This document shows positions 39,501 through 48,130 of a stretch of 64,000 nt of DNA, in pieces. The position numbers and the translations under genes were made by a program. The notes under the pieces were generated by a model. That model worked only from the letters and a program-made list of their open reading frames with translations. It had not been told where the DNA came from and did not search any database. The stretch covers positions 620,001 to 684,000 of the forward strand of contig NC_050731.1 of NCBI RefSeq assembly GCF_014133895.1. Reading direction: 5' to 3'. The stretch is from Torulaspora globosa. Its lineage: Eukaryota > Ascomycota > Saccharomycetes > Saccharomycetales > Saccharomycetaceae. Within the stretch, counting starts at the first letter, position 1. Every line of letters starts with the position of its first letter.

Positions 39501-42117
39501 TGTAGCGATCCTTTGCTTCAGTCAATTGCCTCAGCTGGGCTTCAAGGTTCTTTTTTTCAGTTGTTAGTAAAACGTGAAGTTCCTCGAGTTCTTTGGACTT
39601 CGAAACGTTCTGATTTTTAAAATAGTCTCGTTCCCCTTCGATTTCTTGCACCTTCGCCTCCAAAGTTTTGACTTGCTCAGCTATTCGTTTCGTTTTCGCA
39701 ATATCTTGGCAAGATGACAGAAGTGGTTTGATCTTCAAGTATAAGTTATACCATGGATTTTCCAGCAGCTTATTATAAATTCTGAAGGAATTCCCTAATA
39801 CTCTGGCTGCCGTGAGTTGTTTCAGTTTTCTCTCTGTCCCATTTCTAACTTGATAAGCTCGTACCTGAGAGGTAAGCTTCACAAGTATTTGATCGATGAT
39901 CTTTTCTTTCTTGGTCTCGAGTTCTGCCAGTACTCCAGCTTTAAAAAACAACTTAGTGCTCCCAACTTTGTAAATACTTGGGTCCAAATGCAAAGAAGAT
40001 AGTAAAAATTCGCAGTTCTTTTTCGAGTTATTCGAGATTGCGAAGTCATTAGATAAGAGTTTATACCTCTGGAAGAACTCTTTGAAAAAGATACGATTAG
40101 GATAACCTTCACGAGCAATTCTAATACCTTCCAGAACACCATTACAACGCAATTGTTCCAAAATGAGACGTCTATCAAAGTCCTTGGATTTCTTCTTATT
40201 GTTTGGAATAATACAGCGAGCGAAATGTGGTTGTGTAGATGAGAGCTGATCAAGCAACGAATTAAGCTGCTCCCTATGGCGCGCAGAACTAGTCCTAAAT
40301 GACCCTCCTCGTTTGTTTTGCGCGTCGTCAAAGAAGGCCTTAACGAGCTGATTGCTCGAAGCCTTGAGGACGTTAAGCAGGTTGTCACTTATAGGATCCT
40401 TGTTTTTTGAAAGCCAGCCATCGATATTATATTCGACGTCTCCGGCATAATGTGTCAATACGAAACATGCTGGATTTTTTGAGCGCTTGAATTTGGAAGA
40501 ATTCTGATCCCAGGTAGACATCAATTTCGAAAAGAATGTCTCATCAGTTGATTTTGGAAGTATGGATTCTTCGTCTAACAACGGCAAGATACCAGTTACA
40601 GGTCCCCTTTGCTCTATTAGGTTGATCGTTGACTGCAAATCCTTACCATAATCAATATAATCCCATTGAATATTTTCTTTCAAATACTCATTTTGCTCTA
40701 AAACGAACATGTAATGATTGAAAAATTGTTGTAACCTTTCATTTGTGTAATTGATGCACAGCTGCTCAAATGAATTGAAATTGAAAATCTCGAAACCCGC
40801 AATATCCAGCAGTCCGATAAAATTTGCTGTCATGGAACCGTGGTCAAGACTTCTATTGATCCTTGCCACAATGGAAGCAAACAGCTTTTCGTAAAGAGAT
40901 CTTGACAGAGAGTTTAAAATGAAACGGGCTTGTGCTGCGTTCTTTGACTGTGAAACCCATTCTTTTCCAGCCTTTGACTTTGGTTTCAAAATAGCCGCTT
41001 TTAAGTCAGCTTCAGAAACGCCTAAAAGTTTGCATAACCTTGTTAGATCGTTCTTAATTGATGCTTGCTCGGTTTTCTCAGAGACAAATTCAACATTGCC
41101 TATGTGGAGAATGATAGAGATGATCTTAAAAATTTCGAATACTTCGTCGTTGTCGAATCCCACGATTTTGAATGCTGTCAATAACTCTTGGAGGTTTTGA
41201 GAATCATCAACGCCTGGTATGGATGCATTGGAATTACGCAAATATCGATATTCCGTGATTGATCTAGAATCTAGCTCCAGCTTTCGAAGTTCTTGCGATG
41301 AAAGACCGGATAATAGTTGATAAAAGATGTGATAGTTTCTCTCCAAAGGGTTTTGATGAACTATCCTCGATTTTTCAAGCAGATACCATTCGATATGTGC
41401 TCCGTTGATCTTACCTCTCTCATCAAATTCAATCTTGATAAACTTACCAAATCGAGAAGAATTGTTATTGCGAACTGTTTGGGAATTACCAAAAGACTCA
41501 AGGATCGGATTGCTCTGCAAAATCTTCAGCTCAAAACTCTCGGAACCCGAGGAAATCAGCTTGTCCTCTGATGTAATCGACGCCAAATACTGCAAAATTT
41601 TCTTTGTGTTTTCCGTCTTCCCAGCGCCTGACTCACCAGTGACCAGTATCGATTGATCTCGCTTGTCTGATAACAGCCTCTGATACGCTTCTTCGGCAAT
41701 TGCAAAGATGTGGGGCTTGTTATCCTCCCTAGGGGAACCATGATAAAGATTGATATATTCCTGAGAGTAAAGCTTCAAATTGCAATAGGGATTGATTGCC
41801 ACCAGGAACAATCCTGAGTACGTATATATCATATCCTCTCGATATCTGTTTTCCAGGTTGTAAAGAACACTGGCTTCGTTCAAATGGGTCAATTCCGACA
41901 TATCGTCTACCTTATCAAACGTGGGGGGGTTTACGGGCGAAACATCCAAGATTGCGTATTCCTTCTCCTCGTTAGTTTCCAACAACCGCACCACTCCGAC
42001 TTGTTTGTCTCGATTGCCTTTGTCCTTTACGATCTTGGTCCTTAGAAGCGTCCCGCGAATGAATATCTTGGCCTCATCAGGAACCCAAACTACGGTTTCC
42101 TGATCTCGATTCGCCAT
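36568..42117 (-). CDS. MYO1: Type II myosin heavy chain
   Basis: The 1849-residue protein has a motor domain (about 75-770) and a long coiled-coil tail (about 840-1849). Motor features are the P-loop GESGAGKT near 160-167, switch I NNNSSRFGKF and the LLDIAGFEIF switch II block. The neck has a weak IQ-like region after 780. Myo1 forms the actomyosin ring at the bud neck for cytokinesis. The tail is almost all heptads of Leu, Glu and Lys, with occasional breaks that suggest hinge points. The S. cerevisiae protein (YHR023W) has 1928 residues. Position beside RPS27 is also conserved on chr VIII. Confidence 0.96.
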   Translation of the reverse strand: MANRDQETVVWVPDEAKIFIRGTLLRTKIVKDKGNRDKQVGVVRLLETNEEKEYAILDVSPVNPPTFDKVDDMSELTHLNEASVLYNLENRYREDMIYTYSGLFLVAINPYCNLKLYSQEYINLYHGSPREDNKPHIFAIAEEAYQRLLSDKRDQSILVTGESGAGKTENTKKILQYLASITSEDKLISSGSESFELKILQSNPILESFGNSQTVRNNNSSRFGKFIKIEFDERGKINGAHIEWYLLEKSRIVHQNPLERNYHIFYQLLSGLSSQELRKLELDSRSITEYRYLRNSNASIPGVDDSQNLQELLTAFKIVGFDNDEVFEIFKIISIILHIGNVEFVSEKTEQASIKNDLTRLCKLLGVSEADLKAAILKPKSKAGKEWVSQSKNAAQARFILNSLSRSLYEKLFASIVARINRSLDHGSMTANFIGLLDIAGFEIFNFNSFEQLCINYTNERLQQFFNHYMFVLEQNEYLKENIQWDYIDYGKDLQSTINLIEQRGPVTGILPLLDEESILPKSTDETFFSKLMSTWDQNSSKFKRSKNPACFVLTHYAGDVEYNIDGWLSKNKDPISDNLLNVLKASSNQLVKAFFDDAQNKRGGSFRTSSARHREQLNSLLDQLSSTQPHFARCIIPNNKKKSKDFDRRLILEQLRCNGVLEGIRIAREGYPNRIFFKEFFQRYKLLSNDFAISNNSKKNCEFLLSSLHLDPSIYKVGSTKLFFKAGVLAELETKKEKIIDQILVKLTSQVRAYQVRNGTERKLKQLTAARVLGNSFRIYNKLLENPWYNLYLKIKPLLSSCQDIAKTKRIAEQVKTLEAKVQEIEGERDYFKNQNVSKSKELEELHVLLTTEKKNLEAQLRQLTEAKDRYISLQGKLEEADEQIKKYEEEKAEMQKLHEIAISEVSRIKRMSDEDEAKLNQLQEDKRSLQTRVKELERTIAEKEQIITALSEAKQKLDRDVDQLKNVESAKQDEINNLKQKLNNSEQNLDSKLATLEKNCNAAMGRLQALVSENNDLRQRLNVLEKEKQGASRDLKARESDLHRLESKVKSLQEELNTISSRRDYTVAEHAKVVSELKSTRAHASSLKITIQELEKKCEQLQKQSTDVKVQGEKNGNENTAIKDLKRRLAEEISLNRYLNQKISTHVTDGRISKETENGPILSHDSQNENLIRNEDLRIHLKQLNRKLDEAIEEKKDLLSRLRFTETRLASSSFDSQIAHSQVKTLKKIIWDAKLPVNLEAELGQLKPSEINTEKLLLEVDHLKRQLELETKSRYDAENVAAALHSKFTQIQRSESSHDIYRLKYEASEERAKSLENRLRSFPLRDKTNTSGDIFINRESVSKYADEVRFHKLENYKLQEILADTEKKLAALNREAKQSSAKESLLSEQIERLQKDLEATERQNELMTVTVKQQKHQYESCLNDLHINEARSREYLHNLQEAEADVQNMAEVIEKLKIQIKQKDRQLWESDTERSNLDIQLQETLLELKKVQEINKVLNEDLRHLKERLAQEEDNSRYFDEIDNLKQQINLYMKSETDLKKEVAALKYDLQTASNDCEAKISDLLSQINHYEKLVGKLSDAKNAADATEDGLSKELNAAKEHVRTITTNLDVLSAQKSHLEQEIERLKQQYQSTSEALEKVSGEKSDLADRVKYLEETSRLYGEQDKRNESLVKQLHSDVDTLKKYLKEEKQKNIDLYEENQSEVKKNSLLSSKIDDLTAQLADSSEKEAWLSRIHELETLVSSESELKYEEKKKTRNLERIIEELNRKSSSDAQNLEAAKEGKKKTEEQLLQYVEQISMMERRIAQQELTLRKTVRDNTNLQEKIEDQEKESLYWRQKYESLAGAK

Positions 42118-42229
42118 CGCCTACGATAGAGCACACCAATGTGATTTGATCTTCTTTTGTGTAACCGCCACCAGATCTATCGAACCTTTGTTTACCTGTT
42201 ACACGTCTATGTTTACATTTCCAGATGTG

Positions 42230-42260
42230 TTACCCGAACAGAACTTTTCAGGTCGGGTAA
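42230..42260. promoter_or_regulatory. Inverted pair of Reb1-type sites upstream of MYO1
   Basis: TTACCCG at 42230-42236 and CGGGTAA at 42254-42260 are perfect Reb1 cores in opposite orientation, 113-143 bp from the MYO1 ATG. Reb1 is a general regulatory factor that clears nucleosomes from promoters. Confidence 0.5.
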
Positions 42261-43195
42261 CGAGATGATTTTCCGTCCGGATCACACCGGATTATCTCGG
42301 ACGTTCGGAGTCATTCTATCTGCTTGCCTAAAGATTTTCCTTTGCGCAGTGATGCGCCTCATTTGAAAATCTGCATGCCGGTATGTATTGTTCGAGACAT
42401 TTTTCGGCAGATACCGTTTCTGGAACAATTCGCAACATTCTAGGTGACCTAAAGCGGAGTTAAACCCATCCGCGTAGAAAGCAAGTAACCATGGTAACGA
42501 CAGCGATGATGGGAAGGATACTTTGGAGAAACCATATAGGAATGATAAAACAATGCACCAGCGAGACGCGGCGGCATTCGAGTGTTCATGTATAGAATAT
42601 TGTTTTTTTACCAAGTTTTCTGTGATTGGCCTCCAGGATAGTCGGACAGATGAACCGCTGATGGGAAGCAATCAGTGAGAGGCCATTGATGTTACAATAA
42701 ATATGAGCGGTTGCTTTAAGGCCGGTGGGGTCAGGCGTATATCTGAAGGATGCGCGAAGTTGGGAAAATTGCAATGGACTAGCAAGTCCTGGATTGCGAG
42801 TCTAGCAATATGAAGTACGATGTTTCAGAAACCCAATGCTCAGGTTAGGCAGCCCGATGGATTCATTTTGTGTTTCCATCCCCAGAGCTGTCAATTTTTA
42901 GAAGATCTAGTGTATATGCATCGCATGCAATACAATGCGGTGAGAGCCACGCGGGAATAGCGATTAGAATTTGACTGCATCACGCACAATTTCAAATTTT
43001 GAGCTATCAGCTGCTGAGTACTACATCGAGTGTCGGCGAATAGTGGTATGAACGTCGGCCTCGCTCTTGACACACTATATGATATGTTTAAGAGATCCAG
43101 ACTTGAGAGAGATATGAGTGTTACCCGGCGTATTCCGTACATTATTTTTCATTGACTGTTCCGCCGATTGACATCCTTGCATCCGCAGGCTACAA

Positions 43196-43208
43196 ACATC
43201 CGAACACC
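43196..43208 (+). promoter_or_regulatory. Rap1-like site upstream of RPS27
   Basis: ACATCCGAACACC resembles the Rap1 sites of ribosomal protein promoters (ACATCCGTACAT type), about 200 bp before the RPS27 ATG, between two Reb1-type TTACCCG cores. The match is imperfect in the second half. Confidence 0.4.
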
Positions 43209-43404
43209 TCGTTCTGCAGGCTTTGGAAGGTGATGGAAAATGGGTTCGCGTTACCCGCGGTTGGAATTTCAAAAGACGAAGCGGATCCTACTCGGTGGCG
43301 ATGGGGTCGCATTACATAAAAGAGTTAGATATTTGGAAAATTCACCTTATCAGAGGGAGAGTTAGTATCTGGTAAAGGAACCTACATAGCACAGACAGTC
43401 CAAT

Positions 43405-43963
43405 ATGGTATGTTTGACGATATATGGAGGAGATGAAAAACGAGAAAACCATGGTAATATGAGCACAGAAAGCTTGTCGTCAAACCCAGATCGAAGGCAG
43501 CTAGTTATGAGTGCACCAAGTTTCATTAGTTCGGGATAGATGTGAACGATTATTTGAGAGTAACGGGATAATATGAAAGCTTTAGAGCGTAATTCTAAGG
43601 CATAGTCTTCAAATGAATGGATATGGATTTGAATGAATCGTGGATCATACATCCTGGTTTTCTTGGAGGGATAATCAATGGGGATCGTTTTACTAACGTT
43701 GTTTATTTTGTTTTCAGGTTTTAGTTCAAGATTTGCTACACCCAACCGCTGCTTCTGAAGCTAGAAAGCACAAGTTGAAGACTTTGGTTCAATCTCCAAG
43801 ATCTTACTTCTTGGATGTTAAATGTCCTGGTTGCCTAAACATCACCACTGTGTTCTCTCACGCTCAAACCGCTGTGACCTGTGAGTCCTGTTCCACCGTT
43901 TTGTGTACTCCAACCGGTGGTAAGGCTAAGTTGTCTGAAGGTACTTCTTTCAGAAGAAAGTAA
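43405..43963 (+). CDS. RPS27: 40S ribosomal protein S27 (spliced: 43405-43407 joined to 43718-43963)
   Basis: Exon 1 is just the ATG codon. The intron runs 43408-43717 (310 bp) with donor GTATGT, branch TACTAAC at 43691-43697 and acceptor TTTCAG. Exon 2 starts [18 protein letters not shown]. The joined product has 82 residues, the exact S27 length. A zinc finger has Cys pairs CPGC and CESC near residues 37-40 and 56-59. The protein is a small-subunit component. S. cerevisiae has two copies, RPS27B (YHR021C, beside MYO1) and RPS27A (YKL156W, beside RSM22); here a single gene lies between both neighbours. Confidence 0.97.
43408..43717 (+). other. Spliceosomal intron of RPS27
   Basis: Donor GTATGT directly follows the ATG codon. 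Branch point TACTAAC is at 43691-43697, and the acceptor AG ends at 43717, 20 bases after it. Placement after the first codon is typical for yeast ribosomal-protein introns. No snoRNA was recognised inside. Confidence 0.93.
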
Positions 43964-44142
43964 ATAAAGTTGTATATGTTTCAGTAATCTAAGCAATAGT
44001 CATCATTTGAGAAATAATCTAATCTAGCCCGGGAGTGTAACTTTTAGATCAAGTCTTTCTTGATTTTCATGTCTTTCAGCTATACGTTTAGTTCTTGAAT
44101 CTAAGTTTTCCGGTGCTATTTACAGTTAAATACAATCACGCT

Positions 44143-46254
44143 TCACAGTTGATCGTTAATATCATGCTTTCTCTTGCTGTATAATTTATCCTTCCGTTTT
44201 GAATCTGTGGTAAAATCATGACCGAAGATCACGGCTAGATTCTCGACCTCATCTTCTATACGAGCGCTCTGTTCAACCTGTATCTCATTATACTTCCTGC
44301 TAATTTCTCTGTCCTGCTTTTTTAGATCTCTTTTGATCTTTTTCAACCTTTCTTTCTCCAGCTTCTCGAACTTTTCAACTTTCAAAGCTGCTGCTCCTCT
44401 CATCTTCGTCTTCCCCTCCAAGCCCCACAAATCTCCCTTACATGCCTTTCTGGCATCGTGATAAATCTCTTTATTGAAGGATTTCGGTATCACCCATTTC
44501 TCTAGCTGGCCAGATGACCCACACAGATCAAACGTTACGTGGCCTTTCCGCTTAATTGGTTGATTAATTATACGAGGCCACGTCTGCTCTGTGTTATCAC
44601 CTAAAGATCCTACGTCATAAAGCGCTTTGCTTTCCTGGCGCTGTCGATCAATTTCTGATATTGTCTCAATGTCTGTGAGCGCTCTTTCCGCAATTAGGTA
44701 AGAATAATTCAAAATCTCATAATTACGTCCATTGGGTCTTCCGGTTCCAGCTTTTGCAAGTCCAGGTTTTCCCACGCCATCTGTAGGTTCTTGCCAGGGT
44801 GTTGCTAAGACTTTGCCCTTCTTTAACTCAATAGTGAATTTAGGCCTCATAATGGATTTTTGGAAATTGCAGAATTTCAATCTCTTTCCTTCCTCATACT
44901 CGTAGTACCTAGGATTACCAACTTGCAGTGGACACCTTCTCTGATGGGGGCAGGGCGCTATGATCTTCAAATGGTAACTTTGTTCGGGATGTGAGTTTTT
45001 CTCCATTTCTCGCAAAATTTCTGGTTCAAACTCCAGATCCTGTGGTTCAATCTCCCCGTACCGCGATGTTATCTCTTCCATTATCTTCTTTGCTTCTTCA
45101 TTAGTCTCATTACCATTGGACTCACGCAAATCGGCTAGCATAGCGGCCGAACCTCTTTGATAAGGTCTTGGAATCTTACCATGCTCATCAGGGTAGTTCT
45201 CAGGCCTGATCATAACCTGCCTTGCCCTGGCAATTGTCTCGAATCCTAATGGATTACCGCGCTCAATGATCACAATGTGACCTCCTGGCGAAAGCAATTT
45301 CAGGTAATGTTCCAAATTACTGTCAATCTGAATAGGAAAACGCTCTTCATGTTTCAATAACTGATGAGTCAAGATTATAAGATCATACTGACTGGATCCG
45401 GGAATCGATTTGCTCAGTTTAGTTTTAATTTTTATCTTCTTCGTCATAACTGCCCCAATTAAATCTTTTCCCTCGACTAGGTCATCATCGTTCGATTCCA
45501 TTTCTTCCTTTGATTTTGCTTCTGTTGAGACGGGATCCACTATCTCATTCAGCTGTCGACTTAGGATAATCTTAGCCCTCTTTTGCATTTCTAAGCTACT
45601 TAGAATGACGGCTTCCTTGAGCTCCGGTTTGAAATCTTTCCCCATTAAATCATTGAGAGCGACAATACCAGTAGCAGGTCCATACCCGACGTCTAATATT
45701 CTCTTTGGATTGAATTTTTCCCACCCAACCCGTTTTCTCAGTTCGGCCAAACTTTGATAGATGGAACCATAGTTTTGCACAAACACTGAAGCTATATGTG
45801 CGTCGACTTCCATCTCCGTCTTGGCGGGTTTATGCAGCTTCCGACGGTACAAGTCCACAAAATAGTTGGCAGCTGATCTTCTAACATTACTGGGTATCTG
45901 CAGAGACAGTATATTGTTTGAGATCGCTTGTTTGACTATGGGATTCAAATCGATTTGATCTCTGAATGTTCTGGCTTGTAAAGTCTCTGGAAGCAGCCTC
46001 GCTTCATGAGCATTCCTACCGTGTAGAGGAGCACCCGATTTACGTCTATAAGGCGATTGCAACTGCTGGGACATCAACTCAGTACGATCAATGACATTAG
46101 CAGTATCATCATTTTCTTCGAGAACAACGCCAAAAGATCGCTGCGACGTTGACTGAGGCTGTAAATCAATATCAACATCATCAAATTTGCCTTTATGGAG
46201 TTTGGAACTGAAGCGAATAGTATTAACACATCTGATTCTCGTAGCTTTCAGCAT
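44143..46254 (-). CDS. RSM22: Mitochondrial small-ribosomal-subunit assembly methyltransferase-like protein Rsm22
   Basis: The 703-residue protein starts with a basic presequence (MLKATRIRCVNTIRFSSKLHK). An SAM-binding loop ILDVGYGPATG lies near residues 188-198. A Cys cluster, CPHQRRCPL followed by FCNF about 35 residues later, fits the Fe-S or zinc site of the Rsm22/METTL17 family. The C-terminus is charged and helical. The yeast protein (YKL155C) is 628 residues; this one is longer, mainly at both ends. It is needed for mitochondrial translation; whether it methylates RNA is unsettled. It is divergent from SRP102, as on S. cerevisiae chr XI. Confidence 0.93.
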   Translation of the reverse strand: MLKATRIRCVNTIRFSSKLHKGKFDDVDIDLQPQSTSQRSFGVVLEENDDTANVIDRTELMSQQLQSPYRRKSGAPLHGRNAHEARLLPETLQARTFRDQIDLNPIVKQAISNNILSLQIPSNVRRSAANYFVDLYRRKLHKPAKTEMEVDAHIASVFVQNYGSIYQSLAELRKRVGWEKFNPKRILDVGYGPATGIVALNDLMGKDFKPELKEAVILSSLEMQKRAKIILSRQLNEIVDPVSTEAKSKEEMESNDDDLVEGKDLIGAVMTKKIKIKTKLSKSIPGSSQYDLIILTHQLLKHEERFPIQIDSNLEHYLKLLSPGGHIVIIERGNPLGFETIARARQVMIRPENYPDEHGKIPRPYQRGSAAMLADLRESNGNETNEEAKKIMEEITSRYGEIEPQDLEFEPEILREMEKNSHPEQSYHLKIIAPCPHQRRCPLQVGNPRYYEYEEGKRLKFCNFQKSIMRPKFTIELKKGKVLATPWQEPTDGVGKPGLAKAGTGRPNGRNYEILNYSYLIAERALTDIETISEIDRQRQESKALYDVGSLGDNTEQTWPRIINQPIKRKGHVTFDLCGSSGQLEKWVIPKSFNKEIYHDARKACKGDLWGLEGKTKMRGAAALKVEKFEKLEKERLKKIKRDLKKQDREISRKYNEIQVEQSARIEDEVENLAVIFGHDFTTDSKRKDKLYSKRKHDINDQL

Positions 46255-46385
46255 GTATCGCGGTTCTTTGGCTCAGCTCAACTACCACTTCTTCTCATAG
46301 CTTCATCGCTAAAGGAATCTTTATATCGAAATTTTTTACCAAGACAAAGGCGTAAGCCAGCTAAAGATGAAGGGCAAGTCACTTA

Positions 46386-47183
46386 ATGGTACAAAGCGGC
46401 CTCGAGATGTTCAGCAATTCGGTACTTCTGGCGCTCATACTGGTGCTGTTAACTTCGTCGTTCTTGTTGATTCTCCAGCGGAACACCGGCAAACTAATTT
46501 GGAATGCGAAGAGTGGTAGCAAGAATAGGCAACCAACTTTCATCATAGCCGGCCCTTCAGGCAGCGGGAAGAGCTGCCTGTATAACCTGATGACTACAGG
46601 GAAACTGAAAACCACCGTTACTTCCCAGGAAACCAGTGTTGCCAGCGGTTTCAAGCTGTCTGAGTCGGTCAAGGTGAGACTGATGGCGTTTCCTGGCCAT
46701 TTAAAGCTGCGTGGCAAGCTGTTCGATGAAATCAGGGATTCAACTAACATCAAGGGCTTGGTATTTGTAATTGACGCGACGGTGGATCCTAAACAACTTA
46801 CCAAGACGGCAGAGTTTCTTTTCCAGATTTTACAGTTGACTGAACGTCGAAAAGACGGCGTAGACATCCTGCTCGCTTGTAACAAGTCAGAAATGTTCAC
46901 AGCGAGGCCAGCACTAAAGATTAGAGAAGTCCTCGAGCAAGAGATCGAAAAAATAATCATTAGGAAACAAAAATCCCTGGAAACAGTAACTGGCCCTATT
47001 GCGGGTCATCATCAATCGAATGAGAACCACGAAATAGGACAGGAAGATGCTGTAGATTTCGCGACAGGTAATGGCTTCTCTTTTGACGTTTTAGAAGGCA
47101 ACGTTGACGCTTTCGAAGGAAGCGTCTTGAAGAGGGACATCGAAAAATGGGAATGTTGGATGGAGGAAAGAGCTGTAAATTAG
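46386..47183 (+). CDS. SRP102: Signal recognition particle receptor beta subunit
   Basis: The 265-residue ER membrane GTPase anchors Srp101 and helps dock ribosomes for cotranslational import. The single membrane segment is at about residues 10-29 (SVLLALILVLLTSSFLLIL). The P-loop is GPSGSGKS near 57-64, switch region FPGH near 99-102, and the guanine-specificity motif is CNKSE near 160. A hydrophilic insertion (about 200-230) rich in His, Asn and Glu precedes the C-terminal FDVLEG block. Corresponds to YKL154W. Confidence 0.95.
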   Translation: MVQSGLEMFSNSVLLALILVLLTSSFLLILQRNTGKLIWNAKSGSKNRQPTFIIAGPSGSGKSCLYNLMTTGKLKTTVTSQETSVASGFKLSESVKVRLMAFPGHLKLRGKLFDEIRDSTNIKGLVFVIDATVDPKQLTKTAEFLFQILQLTERRKDGVDILLACNKSEMFTARPALKIREVLEQEIEKIIIRKQKSLETVTGPIAGHHQSNENHEIGQEDAVDFATGNGFSFDVLEGNVDAFEGSVLKRDIEKWECWMEERAVN

Positions 47184-47209
47184 ATAATATGATGCTTATA
47201 ATTAAAACG

Positions 47210-47425
47210 TTACGTACTATACTCTTTACTATCCAAGAGAAGCATCATTCCCAGGAAGCTTCCCACTATCGTGAAGCCAATAATCAGAAGTGCAATGGGT
47301 AGAAAAACCGCGTATATGCTCGGCAGTGGAAAAGCCCTGAGCTTGCCATCCAACTCGAGGACGGGCAACAAGAGCCATATCGCGTAATATATCAGCAGTG
47401 CAGTCAGCAGCAGGAAGCGATTCAT
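47210..47425 (-). CDS. DPM2-like small ER membrane protein (YIL102C-A orthologue)
   Basis: The 71-residue protein starts at an ATG and has two membrane hairpins: residues 4-23 (FLLLTALLIYYAIWLLLPV) and about 35-63. It closely matches S. cerevisiae YIL102C-A (75 residues) in the MNRF start and in the FLPIALLIIGFTIVGS block, and shares the shape of DPM2, a regulatory subunit of dolichol-phosphate mannose synthase in other eukaryotes. The yeast Dpm1 enzyme has its own anchor, so the role here is unproven. It converges on SRP102 with 26 bp between stops. Confidence 0.82.
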   Translation of the reverse strand: MNRFLLLTALLIYYAIWLLLPVLELDGKLRAFPLPSIYAVFLPIALLIIGFTIVGSFLGMMLLLDSKEYST

Positions 47426-47667
47426 CGGCGAAGAACCGTCCGATTTTCTCGTTACGTGTCAACTCATCGCATTATCTTTTGTTGGCAAGACGTGCACTTC
47501 ATCTCCGAGCGCGAACGACTAGAAAAGAAGCCTTTCTGGGTGGAAATTTATCGATAGTAAAAGAAGCAAATAACTTCAGAGAAGAGTATATGCGTATATG
47601 GTCGGTGGAGTGAATAAGATCACAAAATAGATTATGTTTTGCAATTAAAAAATCCCAATAAAAAGTA

Positions 47668-47739
47668 GCTCGCGTGGCGTAATGGCAACGCGTCTGACTT
47701 CTAATCAGAAGATTGTGGGTTCGACCCCCACCGTGAGTG
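47668..47739 (+). tRNA. tR(UCU): tRNA-Arg (anticodon UCU)
   Basis: The 72-base gene folds with acceptor GCTCGCG/CGTGAGT (G-U pairs), anticodon loop CTTCTAA with TCT at 47700-47702, and a GGGTTCGACCC T arm that holds the B box. It differs from the S. cerevisiae gene by about two compensating bases in the T stem. No intron. A 15-bp T-poor spacer separates it from tRNA-Asp. Confidence 0.97.
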
Positions 47740-47754
47740 CTTTCCGTTTCCCAA

Positions 47755-47826
47755 TCCGCGATAGTTTAATGGTTAGAATGGGCGCTTGTCGCGTGCCAGA
47801 TCGGGGTTCAATTCCCCGTCGCGGAG
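47755..47826 (+). tRNA. tD(GUC): tRNA-Asp (anticodon GUC)
   Basis: The 72-base gene has acceptor TCCGCGA/TCGCGGA, an anticodon loop with GTC in CTTGTCGCG, and a T arm GGGTTCAATTCCC. It is near-identical to the S. cerevisiae gene. No intron. The T-run terminator begins right after the gene. Confidence 0.97.
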
Positions 47827-47835
47827 TTTTTTTTC
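47827..47835 (+). terminator. RNA polymerase III terminator
   Basis: A run of nine T residues follows the discriminator base of tRNA-Asp. The 15-bp gap before tRNA-Asp has no T4 run, so both tRNAs are probably made as one transcript that ends here. Confidence 0.85.
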
Positions 47836-48130
47836 CCATCACTTTTCGAGCTCTCGAAATAAAACAGAGTTGCCTCTCGAATGCCCACTTCGAATAGCTT
47901 CCTGCAACGTTCCGCCATATCCCATTGAAGTGCTTAGAGTATACTATCTATGAGCATCTACTATACTTAGTTCTATCAAAGCCGGGTAACTGAAGCTTGT
48001 TAATATTTTGACATAACATAGCGCTGGAGTACTAAGACTATTTTATATCATAACAATCGATTGGCTAACCCATCAGCTAGGGCCATTGTAGTGTTTCATT
48101 CACTATAATTTGTTGGGTTCAACCGGTGCG
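47836..48130. promoter_or_regulatory. NUP192 promoter region
   Basis: About 300 bp separate the tRNA terminator from the NUP192 ATG. A Reb1-type CGGGTAA core at 47983-47989 lies 142-148 bp upstream of the ATG. Nothing else recognisable. Confidence 0.45.

Larger units (their letters stand above)
42118..43404. promoter_or_regulatory. Long divergent intergenic region MYO1 / RPS27
   Basis: This 1287-bp spacer lies where S. cerevisiae has YHR022C and ECM12; neither is seen. Frames at 42282-42671 and 42891-43142 lack a credible start and similarity. Reb1-like TTACCCG or CGGGTAA cores lie at 42230-42236 and 42254-42260 on the MYO1 side and at 43121-43127 and 43251-43257 on the RPS27 side. A Rap1-like sequence lies at 43196-43208. 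No tRNA or snoRNA was recognised. Confidence 0.5.

Noticed and set aside
42282..42671. 129-codon minus-strand frame upstream of MYO1, possible YHR022C relic
   Set aside because: It starts with TTG and shows no Rab-like GTPase motif.
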